Program-made: the position numbers and the translations under genes | Shown here: positions 22,677 through 34,300 of the stretch, one piece after another | How positions within the stretch are numbered: position 1 is the stretch's first letter | How the letters are laid out: each line of letters starts with the position of its first letter | The notes under the pieces: model-generated | What the model saw: the letters and a program-made list of their open reading frames with translations, nothing else | What the model was told of the DNA's origin: nothing | The model's database searches: none | Assembly: GCF_008831285.2 (NCBI RefSeq) | Contig: NC_045149.1 | Span: forward strand, 22,450,535 to 22,514,534 | Length of the DNA: 64,000 nucleotides | Reading direction: 5' to 3' | Source: Nymphaea colorata | Taxonomy: Eukaryota > Streptophyta > Magnoliopsida > Nymphaeales > Nymphaeaceae

Positions 22677-22883
22677 ACAGTAATTAACAACAAATGGAAC
22701 ACAGAATTACACTTCACAGATAGACTTTATTAATTGATAGGAGCGCTCCGCCGGCATGATAACCATCTTTGCTTTATTGCAAGACTCAGCGCACTATATT
22801 GTCCAAATAAATCTACACTAACGTACATGATGAAATAAGTAACAATGATGAAGTGGTTGAAACAAGCAACTAGAAAATTAGGA

Positions 22884-25800
22884 TTAGTAAATTTCTTTAT
22901 CAACAGGGCATGCATCTGTGATGGAATCCACAACTTGACTCATGGTTGGTCTTTCATCCCTTTCTTTTTCTATGCACTGCAAAGCCACCTTAATTAGAAT
23001 TTCCATGGTTGAGCTGTTATACATTCCAGACAACTGTGGATCTACTATTTCTTCCACCCAGTTCTGATTTGTTCTCAGCATTTCTCTAATCCATGGGACC
23101 AATTGTTTGTTTCCAACTTCTCCATTTTCACCTACCTGCTGAGATCCAATGGAATTTCGGCCAGTCATCAACTCCAGCACCAAAATGCCATAGCTGTAAA
23201 CATCAACCTTGGATGTGATGGGTAGGTTCAAAATCCACTCTGGAGCCATATAACCTCTTGTTCCCCTCGCCCTAGAAAATTCAGAAATGTTATTTTCACA
23301 TCTATCGAAAAGCTTGGACAGACCAAAGTCAGCTACTTTTGGCTGGAAATTCTTGTCCAGAAGAACATTATGTGGCTTCACATCACAGTGAAGAACCCAT
23401 TCTAAGCATTCCTCATGAAGATAAGCAAGAGCCTTTGCTGTACCAAGTGCAATATTATACCGACTTTCCCAAGTAAGCATAGTACTATTGCTAAACAAGT
23501 TCTACTCCAATGACCCATTTTCCAAGTACTCGTAAACTAACAGCCTTTTCTGGTTTTCAGCACAAAATCCAGACATAGTCACTAAATTCATGTGATTGAT
23601 TCTTCCTATGGTGCTTACCTCACTCCAAAAGTGTGCTTCTGATCCATGGCTCAAACCTTCTAGCTTCTTTACAGCCACAACTCTCTTATCCTCTAGGACT
23701 CCTTTATAAACCACCCCGGATCCTCCCTTACCAATTTCATCACTGAAATTGTTTGTGGCTTTCTTCAACTCTTCAAAAGTGAAGCTTCTAAAGCCCATTG
23801 TAACGGCCAGATAGCCTTGATTGAGATTTCTGAGGTTGATTGTTTTCTTATGAAAATAAACCCATCCAAATGTCACACACATTATTTCTGCAATCCCAAA
23901 TGCTATAACAAAACCGAGTAGATATTTTAAATTGTCTTCATGTGCTTTGCCGACTTTAGGTAAATATAACTTTGGACAATCCAGTTTGGAATTGTCAATA
24001 CTGCTGGCTGTAAAGTTCATTTTAATGGGAATTTTGACATACATATCGCCAACAAAGTGAGGGCCAGATTGTCCATTAAAAAGAATGCTCTTTATAAGGC
24101 AATTTCCTTCTCCATTCAGCTTATATCCAAAACCACGGCAGTTGCAGTCACTTTTGCAGATGTTCATGCAAGCTTCAATTGATGTTTGTAGTTGGTAATT
24201 TGAATCATACAAATAGAAATCTGTATGTGGAAGCTTAATAAACTTCACTTCTGTCTTGTTGCAAACAATATCAAATTCTGGTTTGCATCCTTGACTCCAG
24301 TCAGTAGGATCTTTCATTTGAAAACCAGGAGGACAAGTGCATGTGGGGGATGGTTTGTAAAAACAAATACCATTTTCCCCACAAAGGCCATGGACTCTAC
24401 ATCTTACCAATTTTGGCATCCATGAAACTTGCCAGTCTTTTGTTGTGTTATTGAGGCTATACAGCCTCAGAATTCCATCAAAATCCATCGTTAATCTTCT
24501 GTTGACTTTTAAGCCAAAATCTAGTGCAAAAAATTGCAACCCATCACTTGAAATAAATTGACCGATGTCATCCAGAATTGCGTGCCTTGAACTATTATAC
24601 CTATGAAAGATTTTCAAGCAAAACGGTGTTACAGATTGACATAATAAACTATAGAAGCTTAAATTAAGACCAACCGTCTTAACAATATGTAATAATTTAG
24701 ACAGCAGAATCATATTACAGGTATGGTAGTGTGTGAAAGAGAGGGAGATTAAAAGACTACATGTTGTAATACTACTGATAATTAATCAAGTAAATCAGGT
24801 GCAGGGACATTAATATTGTTACTGCAAAATAAACAAGTTAAAGGATGAGAAGAAATGGTATTTTTGTTGCTTTATTGTTTTGTCCTTATGAAGAGGCTTC
24901 TTATGTTCTCTTTATTAACTTTAATCAAACGGACCATTCGATTGAATCTGACTCTGAATGTGTTGATAATAGGGATTATATTTATAACTACATATGACCC
25001 TATATGGCTTTGCATTGACTACTTTATGGGCAATGTATGGACCTGCCAACGCATTTTAATTGAATCATTAACATAAACACATAAAAAGGTCATGAGTTAA
25101 ATAAAAAACAAGTTAAAACTTTTAACTGATTAGATTTTTGAATTGCAGACAAAAAAGTACGAAAATAATGACAATTAACAAATCTACAATTTTTGTTAAA
25201 AGGTTAAAGATATAAAATCAAATAACAATTTATGAGATTTTAGTTAGTCAATCTAAAAAAATAATTATCTTTTATGCTAATAAAAACTAATTAATTTGGA
25301 CATAATTCAGATAATATAAGCTAATGAACTTGAATGTGTCTTTCCTTGAAGATAGTTTTAGTGTTTTGGTATACTGACCTGAACTTATGTCAGTAAGAAC
25401 TTAGGATTAATTGACAAATAATTTTTATTAATTATACCGTCAAGTTTACATGTAACTTTAGCGATATGAAGCAAATAAACTACATATACAAATTAAATCG
25501 CCTGAGCTATGGCTCCAAACTAAGTAAGTACCTGGTCCTTCCGTTCTGGAAGACATCATAGTCAGGGTTGGGCCAATAGACGCTGGACGTGTAGGGCCCG
25601 TCATACATAAAACTCAGCACGCCGTCGTCATTGATGTGGGCAACGAAGTACCCGGTGGTGTAGACGCCCACAGCTGCTCTGGACACCAAGCGCATGGACC
25701 TGGTCAATGGCTGCCCCGGCAGCAACGTATCCGTCGGGTTGTCGAAGCTCTGCCACACCACCCTCCTCTCGCCGTCCAACAGTAACAGGTTACCCGTTTC

Positions 25801-26211
25801 CTGCAACTCTGCAACCACTCCCGCATTCGTGCCATCCTTGTTGGTGGTCGTCCACATGACGCTGCCGTCTGCGTCCTCCAGGTAGAGGTCGCCTCCTCTC
25901 CGGAATGACAGCCCAGACGCCCTGCTCTTTACTGGCCGGTCCCTGTTAGCCATCCAGACGACTGTTGCCTGACGGTCGAACGTCTCGGCAAACCAAATGG
26001 CAAAGGAGAAAGCGTTCTCGCCCACTTGGTAGAACCCTGCCTTGAACGTCCCTTTCTCCGAAACAAGCACATCCACGGAAGGCCTCTCCACAGAGAGGAA
26101 GCTGCCTCGGTACAGGACACTGGAAGGCGGAGACAAGGCATGGATGATAGGAAGAGCTGTTACCATGACAAAGAAGAGACTACTCCATCCCACCGACGCA
26201 ATGATCTTCAT
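22884..26211 (-). pseudogene. G-type lectin receptor kinase (copy 3) with a single nonsense codon
   Basis: Exons 26211-25532 (680 nt, same length as copy 1) and 24600-22884 (1717 nt) share the phase-2 intron (donor AG|GTACTT, acceptor ATAG|G). Read through the lesion it would be 798 aa with signal peptide, lectin, EGF-like, PAN, transmembrane and kinase parts all present. The one visible break is AAG to TAG at codon 593 (23502-23504), in the kinase N-lobe just after LVYEYLENGSLE. It removes the catalytic loop, which is otherwise intact downstream (HCDVKPHN, DFGLSKLF, APEW). The C terminus ends in KEIY, slightly shorter than in copies 1 and 4. A truncated product with a kinase-less cytoplasmic stub is possible but unproven; a sequencing error at this one base would make it functional. 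Confidence 0.85.
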
Positions 26212-27179
26212 GATGAGAACGGCGGATGCCCCTCTAAGGGTGGTCTAGGGCTGTTTCCAAACGTGCATGAGAAGCAGTACACTGGTCTGTTGGAAAATCA
26301 AACTGACTATTTAAGTTTCATCAGTATTGCCCAGGAAACTCAAACTGACTATTAAAGTTTCATTGACCAACTAAGGTAAGAACAAAGAAAAAGAAGAAAG
26401 CCAAATAGGAGTAAAGGCAAGGAATGTTCGCTGGTGGCTGGTGTGGTAGACCGGTGATCTTGTTCTTGTAAGCTGTGATGAGTGGATTAATAGCTGGGTC
26501 GACTATTCTTGACGTGAATCGAACGCCTCCATCGACAGATAAGGACGCTGGTGACCCATTCCTTGACTCTGAGTTCAAGGAAAATCCAACTGTTGCTCCT
26601 CCGTTTTGGAAAATGGGATCCAAAAGAAGAGTCCTCAAAACTCTATGGCTCACTTTCTTTTCACTAATTCAATGATGTAAGTGCAGCATCATGGAGTTGA
26701 TTTGACAGGAACCAAATTTTTGAGTTGCCTGGAACCTGAAACGGGTTACAGGATTTCTACCATAGAAAATCACATTATGTATAGTGTCATTATTTGGGTT
26801 TGAATAAATTACTTCACCTTGCTTAGAGGGGCATAGCTCAAATGGGTGGTTCGATAAGTCGCATGTCTTAGACTCTTAAATTTCACCGGCGGGGGTTGTT
26901 AGGATGAGCAGTTACATGCAAGTTAAGTTAACTTCTCACCGTCTAATGCTAACATATCTCGGGATCCTGAGGTCTTCGTCCCTTGTTTGGATGATGGGAT
27001 TAATGTTCTTGATTGCCAAAAATTAACCTCACTTTGATGCATCAAAAAAGAAAGAGTATGATTGGGTTCAGGTATCGATCCTTACGAAGCCACCTATGAA
27101 TTAGATTTGGATTAGGCATCTAAAAGATCTGTTTATACTATTTTTGCATAAAAAAATTTTGAAAGGCTGAAGGAGGCTT

Positions 27180-27493
27180 TGTTGGTGTATGGAACTTGAT
27201 CCATACTGGACACTCATTTACAATACCGCGGAATTTTTTTTCATATGTAAGGGCATATATGTCATTCTGTACAAATGCGGGTTTGCCCTAATCCTTAAGT
27301 TTTGAGGATGACCGCCGCTTGTGAGTGTCTGTTCTGTGTGTTCATCTGAGAGAGAGAATACAAGAGATCTGTGCGACCGTGGACGTAGGAGATTATTGTT
27401 CCGAATCACGTAAATCGTTGTCTTCTTCCTTGTTGCTTCTAACCCCCTCTTGTGAGTGTGAGAGGAGAGTTTATTTGTTTGTTTTTCTTAACA
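27180..27493. mobile_element. Solo LTR, 314 bp, TSD GGCTT
   Basis: The segment begins TGTTGG and ends TTAACA, the standard TG...CA LTR boundary, and is bracketed by perfect 5-bp repeats GGCTT at 27175-27179 and 27494-27498. There is no internal retroelement sequence next to it. The paralogous spacer near 36470-36500 continues without it. This is best explained by LTR-LTR recombination of a former full element. Confidence 0.7.
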
Positions 27494-30214
27494 GGCTTCT
27501 GTCAAAAATCCGTCCGTTCCAAGCAAATTCCACGCGTAAGAAGAGGAGGACGTTTCTGATCTCTGCCCCTCGTCAAGGGGCACACGCGAATGGTTTGCAA
27601 CTTTTTCATCAAAGAATAAAAGCTTGGCAATCTATAGAATTCAACTGATTTTTTTTTTGTACGTTTAACAACTCAAATTTTCAGGGTCAATTTGTGCAAA
27701 TCCAAATCGGGAATTGCATAAGAAAAATCTAAACCGAATGCATGTCGACCCTTAGCGCAGTTCCGTTCCTGTATCAAAATCTCACTTGATTTTTAGAAAC
27801 CAAACTTATATCCAGGGGCGAATCCAATTTTTTTTTCTTCCTGGAGGGGCTGAGCGGTCCAAGGGTCAAATACCATAGTGCTCTACCAAGATTTTTCAAA
27901 TTTAAAACTGCAAATGCCAAATAAAATGTTTGAAAATATTAATGTTAAAATTTCATTTTTTCAAAATCGCTTCTGCCTAGATCCAATTGCGCAACATCTG
28001 CAATCGAAAACCAAATCTGGTTCTTGGTTTATTTACCCAATCCGATATATTATATCGAAATTGGAGTATACCTTCGAGTAAAGACAAGCAGTTCGGAATG
28101 CAACCCAATCTATCAAAATTTGACCTTTTCTCGGTCCTCAATCTCAATCAATAGGATCCAACCATTTTCAATGCAAACAATGACAATATTAATGGAGGTA
28201 CCCATCGACAGAGACTTTAAATCTCTCTGAAATTAAAGTAAGTATAATTTGTGTATTCTGTGACTTGCTCTTCTCCAACGGCGTCTCTCTGCTATGGACC
28301 AGCGAGTCTGGTGGAGTTGATTCGTTTCACTATCAACCGTGACGTACACGGTACGTAACGTTTCAAAGACGTTTCAAAGACGAAATTAATTTGGGGATGG
28401 CAACTTGATTTGGAGAACACCACCGATTAAAGTGCCAAAAATATGATAAAAGCTTAAAATATGATGAAAGCTTAATTTGTTCCAAGAGTCGTTTCTCAAT
28501 GGAGAAAGCAATAATGCATAGTCATGATTTTTCCAAGGTTCAGGAACCGAATGTCCAACAATGGCTTTTAATTAATGTTTTCTCACCTAGACCATAGACC
28601 ACAACGACATAAGCATAGGAACAACAAGAAAGCTTTTTCCAAAGTTTTAATGTTGATGATCAGAAATCAATGACAAACGAGCCTTTCTGAAAGAAAGATT
28701 ATTGTCAGAGGAAATGATAGTTTTGCATGATACTTAATAAGCAAGCTGCTGAAATGAAGGGATCAAATCTATGTACATGTTGTAAACAAAAAGTAGTCAC
28801 CAACGTGCAAGTTGAAGTACAATGAAGGTAACTCAGGCACAAGAAACAAGCCCGGTATTCTATGGAACAAAAGGTTGAGTGGGGGGTTTTGTCCTTCGCC
28901 CATGGGTAGGTCACTTGCCTTGTCGGAACCAATTGTCCATCATCAGTTTGATAAAAAAATTTTATCAAACTCGATCTCGCAGCATTAAATTAGGAAATGA
29001 TAGGCAAATGCTTTGGTGTGTAAATCCGTTAGTGTTTGAAGATGCTGATAGATACAGTTAATGTTTTCTATTTATGCTTTCTATCCTAATGCGGATTACC
29101 ATAACTGTATGCTTTCCATCCTAATGCGGATGATAATAACTGTATGCTTTCCATAGATATAGGTTGTAAAAGAATCGTTATCTTCTATGTTTTTTTCATC
29201 GTATCCGAGCTAGATAGTTTAGGCTGCTCCAGTACCCACTCCTTCTTCTGCCGCAATTTATCCCCTTTCCCAAATTCTCTAAATTCATTGCTCTTCACCT
29301 TAACCAAGAGAATTTCCCGCTTTGGAAATATCAGACTCTAGCCTTGGTAGAAAGTCAAGACCTTTCAAGGTTTTATTGCTCATGGAGAAGATTAGGAGGC
29401 AGTAGCTGGATGATTCACAGAACAGCGACCTAAAATCCAGCTTATATTTCACAGGGGAAGATTGATACGCTATCAAAATGCTGGTTTACCAGCATCTTGT
29501 ATGAGTGTGTCCATGGCTTGGATGTTGGCATGCGCGCAGCCTAATAGCATGTTTGTTAGGCTAGACACTGTGTCTTATAATGTAAATCGAAACATACACG
29601 ACTGATTGGTTGTGACAATCAAGTTTTAACATGTTTTTTTCTAAAATTTCAGTTTCCCTGTGGTTATGAGACAAAAAATTCGAGACATGTGCTTACTGAT
29701 TTGATTCAATATTGAATGAAATTTCAAGTTCACCCAACAACATTTTTATTGAAAATATAGAATATGCTCGGTAAATAAGGATCATTAGGAAGTGTTTCAT
29801 TTATCTATCTTGCAGACAGGATGTTTGCACTGTGTATATGCATTTACTTTTATTTGGCTCAGCTAGTGGTTGAAATGATCCGGGAAAATACCCACTAATC
29901 GAATACTCCAAAAATCTCTATGCACAGACCAACTATTCATATGCAGGGGAAATATTCTGTGTTGGAAACATATTCCCGGTCACATGCTGTGATGGCCACC
30001 AATGTTGTCATGAATACACGGGTTTCTTGAAGGCCATCAATGTTGTCATGAATACGCTACTGGTTTCAGGAACACACCTTCTGTCAGTATAAATGTATGG
30101 TTGGCAGAAATTTGATGAAAATGACAATTGAAACAAAACATCATGTGCTTCTGTGTAATAGAAAAGAAATTGAAAATAATCATCTCCATGTACTCTAATC
30201 GGGCTTCTCAAGAT

Positions 30215-30615
30215 TAGGCTGCACAATGAGTTGAGCCAAATCAGGCTTTATCTTAGCGTAGCTGCGACTACATAACTGTGTCATGAACGAAAGACCTTTT
30301 GTTGTTAAGTTTTTCTTTGGGGGATATTTGGATGCATAATATGTGCATTCTTGCCTGGAATTTTCTGTTAGTTGGCCATTCATTGTTGAATTAATTAAAA
30401 AAAGCACTTAAACTATTTAATGAGTTAAATTGGTTAAAATAAACAAGACAAATTAAACAAACGGAAACAAGTTAAACGAGTTACCCAAATCAATCTCGAG
30501 CTTGAGCATGGTCTATGTAGCATGAATCGAGTTCAAGCCGAGCTCCAGCTCGACTTTTTTTTTACTTGGTTCAAGCTCCACCTGCTGCCCCAAGCTGGAC
30601 TCATGTGCAGTCCTA
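30215..30615. mobile_element. Short hAT-family element, related to the one at 49645
   Basis: The left end TAGGCTGCACAATGAG and right end CATGTGCAGTCCTA are inverted repeats closely matching the ends of the 1401-bp element at 49645-51045 (TAGGGCTGCACAATGAGTCG). Flanks are CTCAAGAT (30207-30214) and CTCTAAAC (30616-30623), a decayed 8-bp duplication. The paralogous spacer at about 38104-38122 runs straight through the site without the element. Confidence 0.75.
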
Positions 30616-30727
30616 CTCTAAACCCTTAAACTATGATTACCTTATTGGAGAAGGCCACTTGATGCTTGAGACATAGCCACGAGATGAAAGCGATGCTTGT
30701 TACGTGGAAATATCGCTTACTTAGGTG

Positions 30728-30925
30728 CAGGGGTGGAGCCAGGATTTTTTTTAGGAGAGAGAAGAACAGTCCTACCTCTGGATCCGGATAGTGCCAAACT
30801 AAATTCGAATCCAAATTATATGTGGCGCAACAAAAAATTTTCAATGTTTTCAATGTAATTTTTTTTTTTCAATTGGCTGGGGTGGGTCCATGGCCCTGGC
30901 GGGTGCCCCCCTCCTTCCGCCCCTG
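30728..30925. mobile_element. hAT-type MITE, 198 bp
   Basis: Ends are CAGGGGTGGAGCC on the left and TTCCGCCCCTG on the right, inverted to each other. CTTAGGTG (30720-30727) and CTTGGGTG (30926-30933) form a 7-of-8 target duplication. Similar CAGGGGCG-type sequence occurs near 27815. Confidence 0.7.
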
Positions 30926-31055
30926 CTTGGGTGAGAAAATGGGCAGATGCCTTTAATCTTTTTGAGTTCTTCATTTTCTCAAGGGTAATTTCAACTTCTA
31001 GGAAAATTCTTTTTACACTTATACCTTTTTGTCCTGGTAGGAGGGCATGTGTAGT

Positions 31056-31057
<2 letters not shown>

Positions 31058-31090
<33 letters not shown>
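31058..31090. repeat. (TA)n microsatellite
   Basis: Alternating TA run about 290 bases beyond the stop codon of kinase copy 4. Confidence 0.9.
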
Positions 31091-31093
<3 letters not shown>

Positions 31094-31378
31094 GATTAGT
31101 GAAGCCAAATGGAATAGTACAGAAAAGAGTTCCAACGGGAAGTTGCTGGGAGGAGAATACAAACTTATAGCTAATGGAGAAACTTAAGTAATAGGTGACC
31201 TCAACTTAATCCAATCACCCCCCTACATATCGTCACATATATAATGACATCCATGAATTAATGCAAGACTAAGCATATTACAATTGCCCAAATAAATTCA
31301 CAATAACATAAGGTATGACATCAGCACAAAACAAACAACCAAAAGTAGTTGCCCAAGCAACCAGTAAGATGATTGGGA

Positions 31379-34300
31379 TTACTCAATTTCTTCATTCATT
31401 TCTTTGACAACAAGGCAAGCAACTGTGATAGAATCCACGACTTGGCTCATGCTTGGTCTTACATCCCTTTCTTCTTCAATGCACAACAAAGCCACCTTAA
31501 TTAGAGTTTCCATGCTTGACTTGTCATACAATCCAAACAACATAGGATCTGCTATTTCTTCCACCCAGTTTTGATTTGTTCTCACCATTTCTCTAATCCA
31601 TGGAATCAGTTGTTTGTACCCTTCTCCATTTTCACCTATCTGTTGAAATCCAGTGGAATTTCGGCCAGTCACCAACTCCAACACCAAAATGCCATAGCTG
31701 TAAACATCAACCTTGGATGTGATGGGTAGGTTCAAAATCCACTCAGGAGCCATGTAACCTCTTGTTCCCCTCACCCTAGAAAATTCAGAATTGTTATTTC
31801 CACCTCTATCGAAAAGCTTGGACAAACCGAAGTCAGCCACTTTTGGCTGAAAATTCTTGTCCAGAAGAACATTTTGTGGCTTCACATCACAGTGAAGAAC
31901 CCATTCTAAGCATTCCTCATGAAGATAAGCAAGAGCCTTTGCTGTACCAAGTGCAATATTATACCTATTTTGCCAAGTAAGCATAGTACTATTGCTAAAC
32001 AAGTTCTTCTCCAGTGACCCATTTTCCAAATACTCGTAAACTAACAACCTTTTCTGCTTTTCAGCACAAAATCCAAACATAGTCACTAAATTCATATGAT
32101 TTATTCTTCCAATGGTGCTTACCTCACTCCAAAACTGTGCTTCTGATCCATGGCTCAAACCCTCTAACTTCTTTACAGCCACAACTCTCTTGTCATCTAG
32201 GAGTCCTTTATAAACCACCCCGGACCCTCCCCTTCCGATTTCATCACCGAAATTGTTTGTTGCTTTTTTCAACTCTTCAAAAGTGAACCTTCTAAAGCCC
32301 ATTGATACAACCACATAACCTTGATTGAGATTACGAAGGTCAACTGTTTTCTTGTGAATGTAAAACCATCCAAATGCCACACAGATTATTTCTGCCACCC
32401 CAAAAGCTATAACAAACCCAATTGGGTACTTTAAATAGTCTCTCTGTGCTTTGCCGGATGCATAATCTCTATCTAATTTTTTAGGTGAACTTACTTTTGA
32501 ACAACCTGCATTGGATTGGTCAAACGTGCCGGTAAGGTTCTCCTGTTTGGGAATTTTTATATACATGTCGCCAAAAAAGTGAGAACCAGATTGGCCACTT
32601 AAGAGAATGCTCTTTGGGTAGCAATTTCCCTCTCCATCCAGCCTATATCCGAAACCACGACAGTTGCAGTCACTTTTGCATATGTTTTGGCAAGCTTCCA
32701 ATGATACTTTTGTTTGGTAGTTTAGATCATAGCCATAGAAATCAGTATGTGGAAGCTGAATAAATTTCACTTCGGTTCTATTGCAAACAATATTGAATTC
32801 TGGTTTGCATCCTTGATTCCAATCAGTTGGAACTTTCATTTCAAAGCCATGAGGACAAGTGCATGTAGGGGATGGTTTATAAACACATATTCCATTTTCC
32901 CCACAAAGGCCATGTACTCTACATCTCTCCAAAACCGGCATCCATGAAACTTCCCAGTCTTTTATTGTATGATTGAGGCTATAGAGCCTGAGAATACCAT
33001 CAAGATCCATTGTTAATCTTCTCTTGACTCCTAAACCAAAATCTGATGCAGAAAATTTCAGCCTATCGCTTGAGATAAATCGTCCCATGTCATCAAGAAT
33101 TGCGTACCTTGAACTATTATAACTGTGAAGGAAGCCCAAGGGAAAAGGCATTTCAGTTTGGCATATATAAAGCATTTTGGGAATATTTTAAAGAGCAGGA
33201 ATCATTTTACTTGGTCAGTTGGAGAGTTTTGGGTTATTTAAATACTCTAATCAAATTGTAACCTACTAAAGTAACATGATTTTGGTGCAGTGACATTGAT
33301 TATTAATGCTAGAAATGAACGAATCACAAATATTTACTGCAACTTATTGTCAACAGAAAAGCTAGAGTTATTTGGGGGTTTTATAATTTAGCATGTAACT
33401 TGGAAGAGTCATTAAAGTGCTTAAGATAATTTATAATTATATTTTAAGTGAATGATGATTCTAGCTATTCAGAGTCACCTAGCCATCTAATTAGGGCTGT
33501 CCATCTAAAGAAAATAAATGGTTGATAGGAAAACAATGAGAAAAATGTATAACCTAATGTTATATAACGAAAATGTCCAATCACATTTTTCTCTTTGTCA
33601 TCCATCATGGTGGATCAAATGACATTAATTAGAAAGTTGAGTGATTCTGAAAAGCTAGTGTCATCAATATATACATCATAGGTGTGTATATATATATATA
33701 TATATACACACACCTATGATGTTGGCCCAAGGCAAAATGGCTCGTTGAAGGGAGTACTTGTATGTTCTTACTTTTCCTCACGTTACATGCGAGACTACTA
33801 CTAATGCTGTTAAAATCATGGTTTTTTTATTTAATCATTTTAGCGTAAAGAAAGAAGAAGTCAGCTAAGTCAAATAAAATTGAAAATTTTAATTGATTAA
33901 AATTTTGAAGTACAAATTAAAAAGTGCAAGACTAAAAAGAAAAAAGGAAGAAAAACCAACCACTGAACATTAGTATGCTTTATTGGATTCTCTTTGTTGT
34001 TTATTTAATAGTTAACGTTGAAAAGTGAGGAGAATCGGATTAAGAAATACATTTTCTAACAGTACTATCCTTATGTGATTTAGAATGGTTTGTTTCGTGA
34101 GAAATTATTATGGCATGATTCTTACTGCAAACATATAGGGACATTTGGATGAGACCCTCAAACGCAAAGTTTTCCAAAATTAGGGGGTGTTTGGCTGACA
34201 CATCATCATGAAACCCAATTTTATGAAAAATTTTTAGTGAAACTCAGTTTTGTAGTGTTATGATGGGTTTCAAGAAGTGAATGAACCAGTTGATTCATTT

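Larger units (their letters stand above)
26440..30640. repeat. Duplicated intergenic spacer between copies 3 and 4 (pairs with 35760-38140)
   Basis: Starting from the promoter side of copy 3 (GGTCGACTATTCTTGACGTG) the spacer aligns in order with the spacer beyond copy 4. Shared blocks include GATCTGTTT near 27125 / 36465, ATGGACCAGCGAGT near 28295 / 36676, the 1-1250-like block at 28506-29880, and AACTATTCATAT near 29930 / 37815. Insertions specific to this copy are the solo LTR at 27180 and the hAT elements at 30215 and, probably, 30728. No gene is recognised in it. Confidence 0.75.

Noticed and set aside
26825-26910. tRNA-like or tRNA-derived SINE head (GGGGCATAGCTCAAATGG, then GGTTCGATAAG)
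   Set aside because: An A-box-like and a B-box-like motif occur, but they are too close together and no cloverleaf with paired arms can be drawn.
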